Position numbers and translations under genes: made by a program. This document shows, piece after piece, positions 1 to 5,990 of a DNA stretch of 35,780 bases. Position 1 is the first letter of the stretch. Every line of letters begins with the position of its first letter. The notes beneath the pieces were generated by a model, which did no database searches, had not been told where the DNA came from, and saw nothing but the letters and a program-made list of their open reading frames with translations. This DNA comes from Akkermansia muciniphila (GTDB taxonomy: Bacteria > Verrucomicrobiota > Verrucomicrobiia > Verrucomicrobiales > Akkermansiaceae): contig CAMCCX010000024.1 in NCBI GenBank assembly GCA_945873305.1, forward strand, positions 1 through 35,780, written 5' to 3'.

Positions 1-1032
1 TGCGGAATGGCCTTCGGCCAGACGGCTTACACCACCCCGGTGGGGTATCTTACTGTGGATGTCCCAGCTAATGCCGACACGACCGTCACTCCAGGCCTTA
101 CGAGGTCTCCATTGCACGCGGGGGCTTCCACCGGCATTTCTGGAGACGATGTCAGTGTGACGGGGCTCACTGCGGGATCTTTTGCCAGTCCGAATCCAGC
201 ATGCTATCTCAAGGTTACTTCGGGACCGCTTGAGGGGGCGTTTTTTCCAATCACCGCCAACACGAGTTCCACAATTACCGTTGAAGCAGGGAATTCAACG
301 CTTCAAGCTCTTGGCTTTCTCAGTGGCAATAGCATCAAAGTGATCCCTTACTGGACCCTGAACACCCTCTTCCCTGCTGGTGCTGGCGTCGGCGGAACTG
401 CTGATGCTCTCGCTCCGACGTCTTTTGTTTTGGAATCTGATTTTTCAGGAACAGGACCAAACCGAGCCAGTGGTAAATTGTTTTTCTATTGCACAGGTGA
501 CACAGAGCTTGATTTGCCAGCCGGATGGTATGACAACGCCGATCCGTTTGCTGGCACCGTTAATGACACTCCGATTGATCCAACCATTCAATATACAATT
601 CGTTCAGTTGCCGCTGCCTCGGTAGTGGTCACCGGAGAAGTGCCAGCCACAGATGCTGTCGCAGAGATTGTAACTGCGGTTACTACTAATGACAATTACA
701 TGGCCGCTCCATACCCGATTGATATCAGTCTTCAGGAGTCCGGTCTCCAGTCGGTGATTGCCGCTACGAGCGATGCTTTAGCCCCGACAGAGTTCGTGTT
801 CGTGTATGATGACGCTGTAGCAGGCTTCAACAAGTCTGCCAGTGCGGCATATTTCTATTGCAGCGGCGATACCGAGCTTGACCTTCCCGCTGGCTGGTAT
901 GACAACGCCGACCCATTTGCAGGTGTTGTTACGACCAAGATTTTGAAGGCGGGGCGCGCATTTATCGTGCGGAAAGCGCCGGGCACAAGTGGTGTTCTTG
1001 ATTGGACAGCACCCGTTCCTTACACTCCGTGA
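1..1032 (+). CDS. TIGR02597-like secreted protein, 5' end outside window
   Basis: The reading frame is open from base 1, and the residues before the Met at base 7 continue in frame (Cys-Gly-Met-Ala-Phe-Gly-Gln-Thr), which looks like the end of a signal peptide. The real start therefore probably lies left of the window. The visible 343 residues have the layout I know from the TIGR02597 family of Verrucomicrobium paralogues: a 'PYWTLNTLFP' segment, then two related modules at about residues 133-184 and 256-306 (numbered from the Met at base 7), each with the segment GDTELDLPAGWYDNADPFAG, then 'WTAPVPYTP' at the end. No catalytic motif is visible. It is probably an exported or surface protein of unknown function. 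GC is lower than in the housekeeping genes to the right. The family call comes from memory of its layout. Confidence 0.7.
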   Translation, partial: CGMAFGQTAYTTPVGYLTVDVPANADTTVTPGLTRSPLHAGASTGISGDDVSVTGLTAGSFASPNPACYLKVTSGPLEGAFFPITANTSSTITVEAGNSTLQALGFLSGNSIKVIPYWTLNTLFPAGAGVGGTADALAPTSFVLESDFSGTGPNRASGKLFFYCTGDTELDLPAGWYDNADPFAGTVNDTPIDPTIQYTIRSVAAASVVVTGEVPATDAVAEIVTAVTTNDNYMAAPYPIDISLQESGLQSVIAATSDALAPTEFVFVYDDAVAGFNKSASAAYFYCSGDTELDLPAGWYDNADPFAGVVTTKILKAGRAFIVRKAPGTSGVLDWTAPVPYTP

Positions 1033-1049
1033 AATTGATAATAAACTTC

Positions 1050-1077
1050 TTGGAAACATCGAATAAATAATTATAAT
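1050..1077 (+). promoter_or_regulatory. Candidate sigma-70-like promoter
   Basis: TTGGAA at 1050-1055 and a perfect TATAAT at 1072-1077 are separated by 16 bases in a very AT-rich stretch. The start codon of the PEP-CTERM gene follows 19 bases after the -10 box. No Shine-Dalgarno sequence is visible. AT-richness raises the chance of a fortuitous match. Confidence 0.45.
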
Positions 1078-1096
1078 ATTAAAAAACATAAAAAAC

Positions 1097-1837
1097 ATGA
1101 GAACTACAATTAAAACCTTGGCACTTCTTTCCCTCCTCTCAGGCATGGGGCAAGCGGCAATAACAATTTCGGGCACTGTCGGAACTTCCTTCAAGGGTAG
1201 TGATGGCACGACCAACATCCCCGTTGGTTCGCTCTTTATGGTCATTGTTGACACGGGCGTTACGGGATTTCTCGAAGGCACACTCGCCAATCCCTATGTT
1301 GGCGTCACCCCTGGCTCCGGCGGTCTAACCACTACTGCTGATCCAGATGTTGTTGTAGCACAAGCTTCCATCACCGCTGGCCAAACCTTTGCAGGTGACA
1401 CGATCCTTGCAACAGGCGCGGTCACTTCTGCAGGAGTGATGCCTACCCTTCTTAGTAGCATCGCAATTGCGGGTTATGAAAGTGCTAAGTTTGCAGTGAT
1501 TTGGTTTGCTAAATCCTCAGCAACACTGGCAAGCGAAGGCCTCGCCAACCAATATTATGGAGCTATCTCCGGGGCCGACTGGACTTTGCCTGCTTCGGAT
1601 GCGGGCACATTTACCATGAGCCCAACCGATGCAGCTCCGTCTACTAACTACTACTCGTTCAGCAGTGCCATCTCGGCCGCTCAAGTTGGAGCCAACGGCT
1701 TCTTCACTGGCAGCGGCACTGCAGGTGACGCAACTACGGATATTAAGGCTGCGACTTTCCAAGTCATTCCCGAGCCTTCCGCCGCGCTTCTCGGAGCGCT
1801 GGGTGCACTCGGTCTCCTCCGCCGTCGCCGGAACTGA
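1097..1837 (+). CDS. PEP-CTERM sorting domain protein
   Basis: This 246-residue protein begins with a signal peptide (Lys/Arg-containing start, hydrophobic core, cleavage near GQA-A at about residue 20). It ends with the tripartite PEP-CTERM tail: PEPS at about residue 226, a hydrophobic Ala/Leu/Gly helix, then RRRRN. In bacteria with exosortase (EpsH/XrtA type), this tail directs processing at the envelope, often for surface or matrix proteins. The Ser/Thr/Ala/Gly-rich body has no domain I recognise. ATG at 1097 fits the signal peptide and the promoter just upstream. It lies 64 bases after the TIGR02597-like gene but probably has its own transcription start. The exosortase is not in this window. 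Confidence 0.85.
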   Translation: MRTTIKTLALLSLLSGMGQAAITISGTVGTSFKGSDGTTNIPVGSLFMVIVDTGVTGFLEGTLANPYVGVTPGSGGLTTTADPDVVVAQASITAGQTFAGDTILATGAVTSAGVMPTLLSSIAIAGYESAKFAVIWFAKSSATLASEGLANQYYGAISGADWTLPASDAGTFTMSPTDAAPSTNYYSFSSAISAAQVGANGFFTGSGTAGDATTDIKAATFQVIPEPSAALLGALGALGLLRRRRN

Positions 1838-1844
1838 TCCCCAC

Positions 1845-1894
1845 GTTGAACATCGAACGTCGAACGCTTAACATCGAACTTCGAAGTGAAGGGC
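1845..1894. repeat. Dispersed word-like repeat, copy A
   Basis: This stretch is built from repeats of the unit ACATCGAACGTCGAAC, directly after the PEP-CTERM gene, and is followed by GAAGTGAAGGGCTAGGCC. Related copies lie at 3137-3174 and 3389-3410; the last shares the GAAGTGAAG-GCTAGGCC flank. It belongs to a gene-free stretch (1838-2407) that also holds a terminator-like hairpin, a 16-base repeat at 2020-2035 and three hairpins at 2204-2275. I see no convincing gene there. Confidence 0.7.
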
Positions 1895-1965
1895 TAGGCC
1901 TCGCCTAGACGATTCATTCTGGCACTCCGAGTTAGACTTCCTCGTTCACCGTTCAGACCACTCCA

Positions 1966-1995
1966 AAGAGGCGGGCCCGCAAGGTCCCGCCTCTT
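1966..1995 (+). terminator. Terminator-like hairpin after the PEP-CTERM gene
   Basis: A perfect 10-bp stem (AAGAGGCGGG at 1966-1975 with CCCGCCTCTT at 1986-1995) closes a 10-base loop and is followed by CTTTG. It lies about 130 bases after the stop codon of the PEP-CTERM gene. The T tract is short, so termination is plausible but not certain. Confidence 0.5.
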
Positions 1996-2019
1996 CTTTG
2001 CGACCATCGAACGAAGAGG

Positions 2020-2035
2020 AAGAGCCTGCGGCGTC
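2020..2035. repeat. Partial copy of the 20-bp inverted-repeat sequence
   Basis: AAGAGCCTGCGGCGTC here matches the first 16 bases of the 20-bp repeat found at 2636-2655 and, inverted, at 3306-3325. The continuation differs (GGGAAGC instead of TGAAGG). Confidence 0.7.
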
Positions 2036-2203
2036 GGGAAGCTGGAGAGGTCTGGGTCTCTTTACTCTGAATGATTCGTCAGATTCGCAAGATTCGCGGT
2101 GCCTGAACTCTTTGATCACCGCAGCAACCAAGTTTCGTAATCCAGTGTAGAATGGCACGTAGTTAAGGCCGATTTCGTTGATCCTGGTTCTGGAACATGG
2201 AGC

Positions 2204-2275
2204 GTCGATATTCTATCGACTGTTTCAGGCCGACATTCTGTCGGCCGAAGGCTGGGCGGCGGACAGGATGTCCGC
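2204..2275. repeat. Three consecutive perfect hairpins with 3-base loops
   Basis: Three short palindromes lie in a row. GTCGATA-TTC-TATCGAC is at 2204-2220 (7-bp stem). GGCCGACA-TTC-TGTCGGCC is at 2228-2246 (8 bp). GCGGACA-GGA-TGTCCGC is at 2259-2275 (7 bp). All stems are perfect and every loop is three bases. The stems differ in sequence, so this is a shared design, not a simple tandem repeat. Similar triloop hairpins recur at 22887-22927 and near 33231-33254. Confidence 0.75.
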
Positions 2276-2407
2276 GGCAAACAGCGTTCAGAATGAACGC
2301 GCTCCTTGGAGTGTGGTTTCTGCCGGTTCTTTCCCTTGCTTGATTGCCCCGCCCGATTTCGCTCCGGGTTGGCTTGACCTTCCAGAAGGTCCGGTTAGGT
2401 TTTCGAG

Positions 2408-2620
2408 ATGCCATTACTGACCGTTGCCGCTCATTATGATGGATCGCACGTTCTTCTCGACGAGGCGGTTCAATTGCGTCCCAACGCCCGCCTGATCGTC
2501 ACCGTATTGGAGGATTCGGATCGGGAGCGGGATGAGTTCTTGGAGATGGCATCAGGCGCCCTAGGCATTGCCTGTGCGGATGACGAGGTGGAAGACTCGG
2601 AAGCCGATCTCGTGCGATGA
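2408..2620 (+). CDS. Small antitoxin-like protein
   Basis: This 70-residue acidic protein starts with an alternating beta pattern (LTVAAHYDGSHVLLDEAVQL, then RLIVTVLED). That resembles the short DUF104/AF2212-type antitoxins, in which a sentence-like 'target-DG-x-v-L-D-e-p-v' segment precedes a helical, acidic tail. The stop codon overlaps an ATG at 2617 (ATGA), a coupling typical of toxin-antitoxin pairs. The downstream frame reads MKTGA and then runs into the 20-bp repeat at 2636, so any partner toxin has been lost or replaced. The family assignment is a weak similarity by eye. It could instead be an unrelated small protein. Confidence 0.5.
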   Translation: MPLLTVAAHYDGSHVLLDEAVQLRPNARLIVTVLEDSDRERDEFLEMASGALGIACADDEVEDSEADLVR

Positions 2621-2635
2621 AAACCGGTGCCATGG

Positions 2636-2655
2636 AAGAGCCTGCGGCGTCTGAA
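2636..2655 (+). repeat. Left arm of 20-bp perfect inverted repeat
   Basis: AAGAGCCTGCGGCGTCTGAA is the exact reverse complement of 3306-3325. Inside the arm follows a diverged extension, GGTCTAAAAGTCGAAGGTC, which also has an inverted counterpart next to the right arm. The two arms enclose the RelE-like remnant and its antitoxin. Confidence 0.8.
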
Positions 2656-2710
2656 GGTCTAAAAGTCGAAGGTCTGAAAGTTGAAATTCGAATGACACAG
2701 AGGCGACCGG

Positions 2711-2860
2711 TCAGCCATTGTAGATGTCCCCACGCGGTCCGATGGCGTCCACGTAAAGCACTTCGTCGATTTCCATGAGCGTCAATTGCAGGATGGCGCG
2801 GTCCCGAGGCATGCGGCTCAGATAGCGGGCGGCGCGGCGATGGAAGACGATGGCCCGCAT
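2711..2860 (-). pseudogene. RelE/ParE-type toxin with central in-frame deletion
   Basis: Reading from 2860, the frame encodes 49 residues. The first part (MRAIVFHRRAARYLSRMPRD) looks like the first strand and helix of a RelE/ParE toxin. The last part (LYVDAIGPRGDIYNG) looks like the family's C-terminal strand, usually of the type 'LYV-x-x-I-G-x-R-x-D-x-Y'. Family members are usually about 80-95 residues. The middle, with the second helix and the 'RLRVGDYR' strand carrying most ribonuclease residues, is absent, yet the frame is kept. The start overlaps the antitoxin stop by one base (TGATG), as in intact pairs. It is very likely inactive as a toxin. The deletion is inferred from the family fold, not from an aligned relative. 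Confidence 0.7.
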
Positions 2861-3087
2861 CAGATTCCGAGTTCCTTTTCGAGGTCTTCCAGCGCGATGA
2901 AGTTCCCGCTCCGGCCCGCTTCGCGGTCGGCTTTGGCTTCGCGGATGGAGTCTTTCTCGTCGTCGGTCAGGTCGAGACCGCAGATCTCGATGAAATCGAG
3001 AAACTCTTCGTATGGGATCACGACTTCAAGCGGTTTTCCGCCCCGGTCATACCGGATGCTCTTTTGTAAGAGGACTTGCGCTGTCAT
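2860..3087 (-). CDS. Antitoxin of a RelBE/ParDE-like pair
   Basis: This 75-residue acidic protein runs from ATG at 3087 (MTAQVLLQKS). It has a basic/hydrophobic N-terminal strand region (SIRYDRGGKPLEVVIPYEEF) and a charged helical C-terminal half (DDEKDSIREAKADREAG, ending LEDLEKELGI), the usual layout of a Phd/YefM- or RelB-like antitoxin that binds DNA with one end and toxin with the other. The frame is open further upstream, but that extension is made of the TCGAACATCGAACG repeat, so I chose the inner ATG. It is followed by the deleted toxin with one base of overlap. It appears intact although its toxin is not. Confidence 0.7.
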   Translation of the reverse strand: MTAQVLLQKSIRYDRGGKPLEVVIPYEEFLDFIEICGLDLTDDEKDSIREAKADREAGRSGNFIALEDLEKELGI

Positions 3088-3136
3088 GATTGAAGGGTAT
3101 CGCTTCACCTCGATTTTGCGAGCCTTGGTTTCTAGG

Positions 3137-3174
3137 CGCTTCGAACATCGAACGCTGAACATCGAACGTCGAAC
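3137..3174. repeat. Dispersed word-like repeat, copy B
   Basis: CTTCGAACATCGAACGCTGAACATCGAACGTCGAAC occupies this stretch directly upstream of the antitoxin gene, with the same units as copies A (1845) and C (3389). The gene-free stretch 3088-3454 contains only this copy, the right inverted-repeat arm (3306-3325), copy C, and the short inverted element CGCCCTGAAGGGC. No gene is supported there. Confidence 0.7.
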
Positions 3175-3305
3175 ACGGGTAGGTTGCGCCGCCAAACTCT
3201 GGCTGGACCCTCTGGAGTTTGCTCACATCGACGGGTTCCCGATGTTCCCGGTCTCCTTCGCCGCCGCCGGATCGCCGCGACCTTCGACTTTAAGACCTTC
3301 AGACT

Positions 3306-3325
3306 TTCAGACGCCGCAGGCTCTT
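3306..3325 (-). repeat. Right arm of 20-bp perfect inverted repeat
   Basis: TTCAGACGCCGCAGGCTCTT is the exact reverse complement of 2636-2655. The inner extension at 3280-3300 (reverse complement GGTCTTAAAGTCGAAGGTC) also corresponds to the left arm's extension with small differences. The arms face each other across 650 bases, like terminal inverted repeats, but no transposase lies between them. Confidence 0.8.
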
Positions 3326-3388
3326 TGAGGAGACGCCGCTGCGGCTGAAGACGCCCTGAAGGGCTTGACTACTTGCGGAGCCGCAGGC

Positions 3389-3410
3389 GCTTCGAACATC
3401 GAACGTCGAA
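3389..3410. repeat. Dispersed word-like repeat, copy C
   Basis: GCTTCGAACATCGAACGTCG followed by AAGTGAAGAGCTAGGCC matches copy A at 1845-1894, including its flank GAAGTGAAGGGCTAGGCC. It lies about 45 bases beyond the end of exbD. Confidence 0.7.
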
Positions 3411-3454
3411 GTGAAGAGCTAGGCCACGCCAGTCCCAGGCGAGCGGGCCGGAGG

Positions 3455-3871
3455 CTATTTCGAAACCTTGATCCGCGCGGGAACTTCTTTGATCGGGATG
3501 CCGGCTTTGGTGAGGGCGTCCCAGACTTTCAGCAGGCGTTCGAGCGGGATGTTCTTGTCCGCCTCGAGTTCGAGTTTGCGGCCTGGATTCTGCTTCTGGT
3601 AGGCAGACAGGTAGGATTCCAACAACCCTTCCGGAACGGCGAGCGAATCCAGGGTGACGTTTCCAATGGCGTCCAAGGCGATGGTCGAGCGCGCGTCGGC
3701 CACCGTGTCGGAGGGGATTTCGCGGACGGTCGGCAGCTCGATTCTCAGCACGTCCCGCGGCTTTTTGAAGGCGGTGGAGACGATGAAAAAGACGAGCAGG
3801 ACGAAGAGGATGTCGATCATCGGGATGACCGCCACTTGGCTGCGGGTGGTTTTGGGGCGGTGGAAACGCAT
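3455..3871 (-). CDS. exbD: ExbD/TolR family biopolymer transport protein
   Basis: This 138-residue protein is the small subunit of an ExbB-ExbD or TolQ-TolR proton channel that powers TonB-dependent transport or envelope functions from the inner membrane. After a short basic cytoplasmic start (MRFHRPKTTR) comes the single membrane helix IPMIDILFVLLVFFIV, which carries the conserved Asp (MID) used for proton movement. The rest is the periplasmic domain, with the typical LELEADKNIPLERLLKVWDA segment. ATG at 3871 fits the family length. It is the last gene of the TonB-like/exbB/exbD operon, 7 bases after exbB. ExbD and TolR cannot be told apart firmly from sequence alone; the TonB-like gene in the operon favours ExbD. 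Confidence 0.9.
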   Translation of the reverse strand: MRFHRPKTTRSQVAVIPMIDILFVLLVFFIVSTAFKKPRDVLRIELPTVREIPSDTVADARSTIALDAIGNVTLDSLAVPEGLLESYLSAYQKQNPGRKLELEADKNIPLERLLKVWDALTKAGIPIKEVPARIKVSK

Positions 3872-3878
3872 GGGCGGG

Positions 3879-4553
3879 TCAGGCGTTCGGGGTGGGCTTT
3901 TCGCAAGCGGACGCCAGATCCGCCAGCAGGGATTCCAGGCGGGCCGTGAGCATTTCGATGCGGCGGATGAAGTAGCCGTGGGCGACCACGCAGGGAACGG
4001 CGATGGCCAGTCCGACGATGGTGGTGGTGAGCGCCTCGGAAATCCCGCGGGCGATGGCGAGGTGGTCCGAGTTGTCGCCGAGGCCCTGGAAAATCCGGAC
4101 CAGTCCGGAGGCGGTGCCGAGCAGGCCCAGCAGCGGCGCGATGGTGATGATGGTGTCCAGCACGGCGATGCCGGCGTGGAGGTGGAAGGTTTCCTCGCGC
4201 GCGGCGGATTCCACGGCGTGGGTGATTTCGGCGCGCGGTTTGCCGCGGTGTTTGACGACGATTGCGGAGAGGCGGGCGAGGGTGCTGGCACCTTTTTCAA
4301 ACTCCTTGAGAACGGGCTCCACCTTGTCCGCGACGATGCGTTGCGGGAACTGCTCCACCTCCCGCGCAAGCGCGCCCGGGACCACCCGGCTGTTTGATAG
4401 GGAAAGGAGTTTATACAGGATGGCCATCATGCCCGCGACCGAGGTGATGCCGAGTGGGATCATGAAAACCCCGCCTTTTTGGAGGAATTCCCAGACGATG
4501 TGGATGCCGGTGGGATTGGTCGCGGCGAGGATGAGGGTGGAGGATTCGAGCAT
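3879..4553 (-). CDS. exbB: MotA/TolQ/ExbB proton channel family protein
   Basis: This 224-residue inner-membrane protein is the large channel subunit that works with ExbD. The first helix lies at about residues 27-50 (GGVFMIPLGITSVAGMMAIL). A cytoplasmic helical region follows, then the conserved paired helices: VLDTIITIAPLLGLLGTASG at about 131-150 and EALTTTIVGLAIAVPCVVAH at about 170-190. The GLLGT and 'T-x-x-G-L-x-x-A-x-P' patterns are family hallmarks. It begins 9 bases after the TonB-like gene and ends 7 bases before exbD, so the three are almost certainly cotranscribed and made in matched amounts. Confidence 0.92.
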   Translation of the reverse strand: MLESSTLILAATNPTGIHIVWEFLQKGGVFMIPLGITSVAGMMAILYKLLSLSNSRVVPGALAREVEQFPQRIVADKVEPVLKEFEKGASTLARLSAIVVKHRGKPRAEITHAVESAAREETFHLHAGIAVLDTIITIAPLLGLLGTASGLVRIFQGLGDNSDHLAIARGISEALTTTIVGLAIAVPCVVAHGYFIRRIEMLTARLESLLADLASACEKPTPNA

Positions 4554-4562
4554 GGCGGTGAG

Positions 4563-5738
4563 TTAGAAGTAGAAGTTGAAGATGAGTTCGAGAGGTTCCT
4601 TGGCGAAGTCTTTGCGGACCGCGGCGGGCATCGGCGGGATGTCGGCGTCGCGGATGGAATTGAGGGTGAAGCCTTTCTGGACCTCGCCGGTTTCCATGTC
4701 GCCGACGAACTGGACCGAGCGCACCCGGCCGTTGGTCTCGACGAAGAAGCGGACGGTGAGGAATCCCGGGGTGATGAAGTCGCGGTGGCGGACGCAGTTG
4801 CGCTGCCATTCCTGCTCGACGGCGCGGCTGATGAGTGCCTGATAGCGGCCCAGCGGCGAGTCCGCCACATCGAGAGCGCTGCGGCCGGTGCGGGAAATCG
4901 AGCCGACGATGGCGGTCTTGCGCTGGTAACCGCGGAAGCCGGGATCGTGGTTGGTGGCGGCGGCTTCGGCGGGTTTCGGCGAGTCGCTGGCCTTGGGCTC
5001 GGGTCGGCCGTCCTTGGGGGATTTCGGCGGAGTGGGCTTGATCGCGTCGCTTGTGGCCGTGTCCTGCGGGACCGCGACATCGACCGGATTCGGTCCTTCC
5101 AACAGCGGTGCGCGGGGTGGGGGACTTGACTTGGAATCGTCCTTGCCGGGCATCTCGGTTTTTTCCCCGGAAGGCGCGGTTTCCGCAACTGCGGGATCGG
5201 CGGTGGCGGGATCGGCGGGAGACGGCGGTGTTGGTGTGGCGGGCAGTGGCTTTGAAATTGAATCGCTGGCCAATTTGCCGTCCTGGTAATCGCTCTCCGT
5301 CGTCTCGAAATCCTCGCGGTCTCTCGGCGCGATTCCCGCCTGCGAAGGCAGCGGCGGCGCGGTGGCGTCAGGGCTCCGATCACTCGTCGCCTGGGTATCG
5401 CGCTCGCCGATGAACGCGGGTTTCTCGGGAGCCGGCGCGAGCTGGTCTTCGGAGGTTCTGGCGAACGACGGCTTGCCGGACGCCGCCGAAGCCGCCAATT
5501 CGGCGGCCGTGGCATCTGCGGCTTTCGCGGCCGCCTGAATCATCTCCGGGAAAATCGTCACCGTCGTCTCGGTCGCCACGGCTGGCGGAACGGGACGCGC
5601 TTTTTGCAGCACCGCCGATTTCAGGGAGATGAAACCGATGGCCAGCAAAATCCCCGCGTTCACCAGCAACGACAAGCCGAGCGCGATCGCCCACAGGCGG
5701 GCGTCGCTCCGGGATGCGGTTGAAGCGGCTGATTTCAT
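4563..5738 (-). CDS. TonB-like energy transducer
   Basis: This 391-residue protein starts at the ATG at 5738 (MKSAAS). The frame continues upstream, but that part is Arg/Pro-rich and unlike a start. A cytoplasmic tail precedes one membrane helix (LWAIALGLSLLVNAGILLAI, about residues 15-37). A long periplasmic Pro/Ala/Asp/Lys-rich spacer follows (about 60-280), and then a C-terminal domain with the TonB-type pattern: GFLTVRFFVETNGRVRSVQF, later DIPPMP and a final LIFNFYF strand. In the cell it should reach from the ExbB-ExbD motor across the periplasm to outer-membrane receptors. It is the first gene of the operon. No TonB-dependent receptor lies nearby, so the substrate is unknown. TolA-like roles are possible. 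Confidence 0.8.
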   Translation of the reverse strand: MKSAASTASRSDARLWAIALGLSLLVNAGILLAIGFISLKSAVLQKARPVPPAVATETTVTIFPEMIQAAAKAADATAAELAASAASGKPSFARTSEDQLAPAPEKPAFIGERDTQATSDRSPDATAPPLPSQAGIAPRDREDFETTESDYQDGKLASDSISKPLPATPTPPSPADPATADPAVAETAPSGEKTEMPGKDDSKSSPPPRAPLLEGPNPVDVAVPQDTATSDAIKPTPPKSPKDGRPEPKASDSPKPAEAAATNHDPGFRGYQRKTAIVGSISRTGRSALDVADSPLGRYQALISRAVEQEWQRNCVRHRDFITPGFLTVRFFVETNGRVRSVQFVGDMETGEVQKGFTLNSIRDADIPPMPAAVRKDFAKEPLELIFNFYF

Positions 5739-5990
5739 GGGCGACGCTGCAACCCTTGTCGGGAAACGCGGCGGACGCAATCCGCGAAATTCGCATCTTA
5801 GTCGCGGGATTCCGATCCGAGACGGCGCTTTCTCGAAACGGGGGATCGGGTTTTTCATTGTTTTGTCACAAATCGACCATTTTCGCGGGGTGTTTGCGTG
5901 CGGATTAGGTGAACTTGTCGGGATTCCTGCAATTTTTGGTTGATCTCGTCGGGTGGATGTCGCAAGTTTCGCCCGCTAACTCCAATTTTC
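5739..5990. promoter_or_regulatory. Divergent intergenic region between tonB-like operon and ilvB
   Basis: This 252-base gap must hold the promoters of both the minus-strand transport operon and the plus-strand ilvBN genes. It becomes AT-richer near ilvB. I see no leader peptide with runs of Ile/Val/Leu codons and no attenuator hairpin ahead of ilvB, and no confident -35/-10 pair. Confidence 0.4.

Noticed and set aside
1946-2158. 70-codon minus-strand frame between PEP-CTERM gene and repeats
   Set aside because: It spans a terminator-like hairpin and a copy of the dispersed repeat, and has no family resemblance.
2786-3328. 180-codon plus-strand frame across the toxin-antitoxin region
   Set aside because: It reads through repeats and antisense to the antitoxin, whose protein pattern is convincing.
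1845-3410. Possible CRISPR array because of short spaced repeats
   Set aside because: Copies are irregular, made of shuffled words, with no uniform spacers and no cas genes nearby.
4460-5515. 351-codon Arg/Pro/Ser-rich frame overlapping the TonB-like gene
   Set aside because: A shifted frame through the Pro/Ala-rich spacer of the TonB-like protein.
5859-5990. Leader-peptide attenuator ahead of ilvB
   Set aside because: No short frame rich in Ile, Val or Leu codons and no terminator/antiterminator pair were seen.
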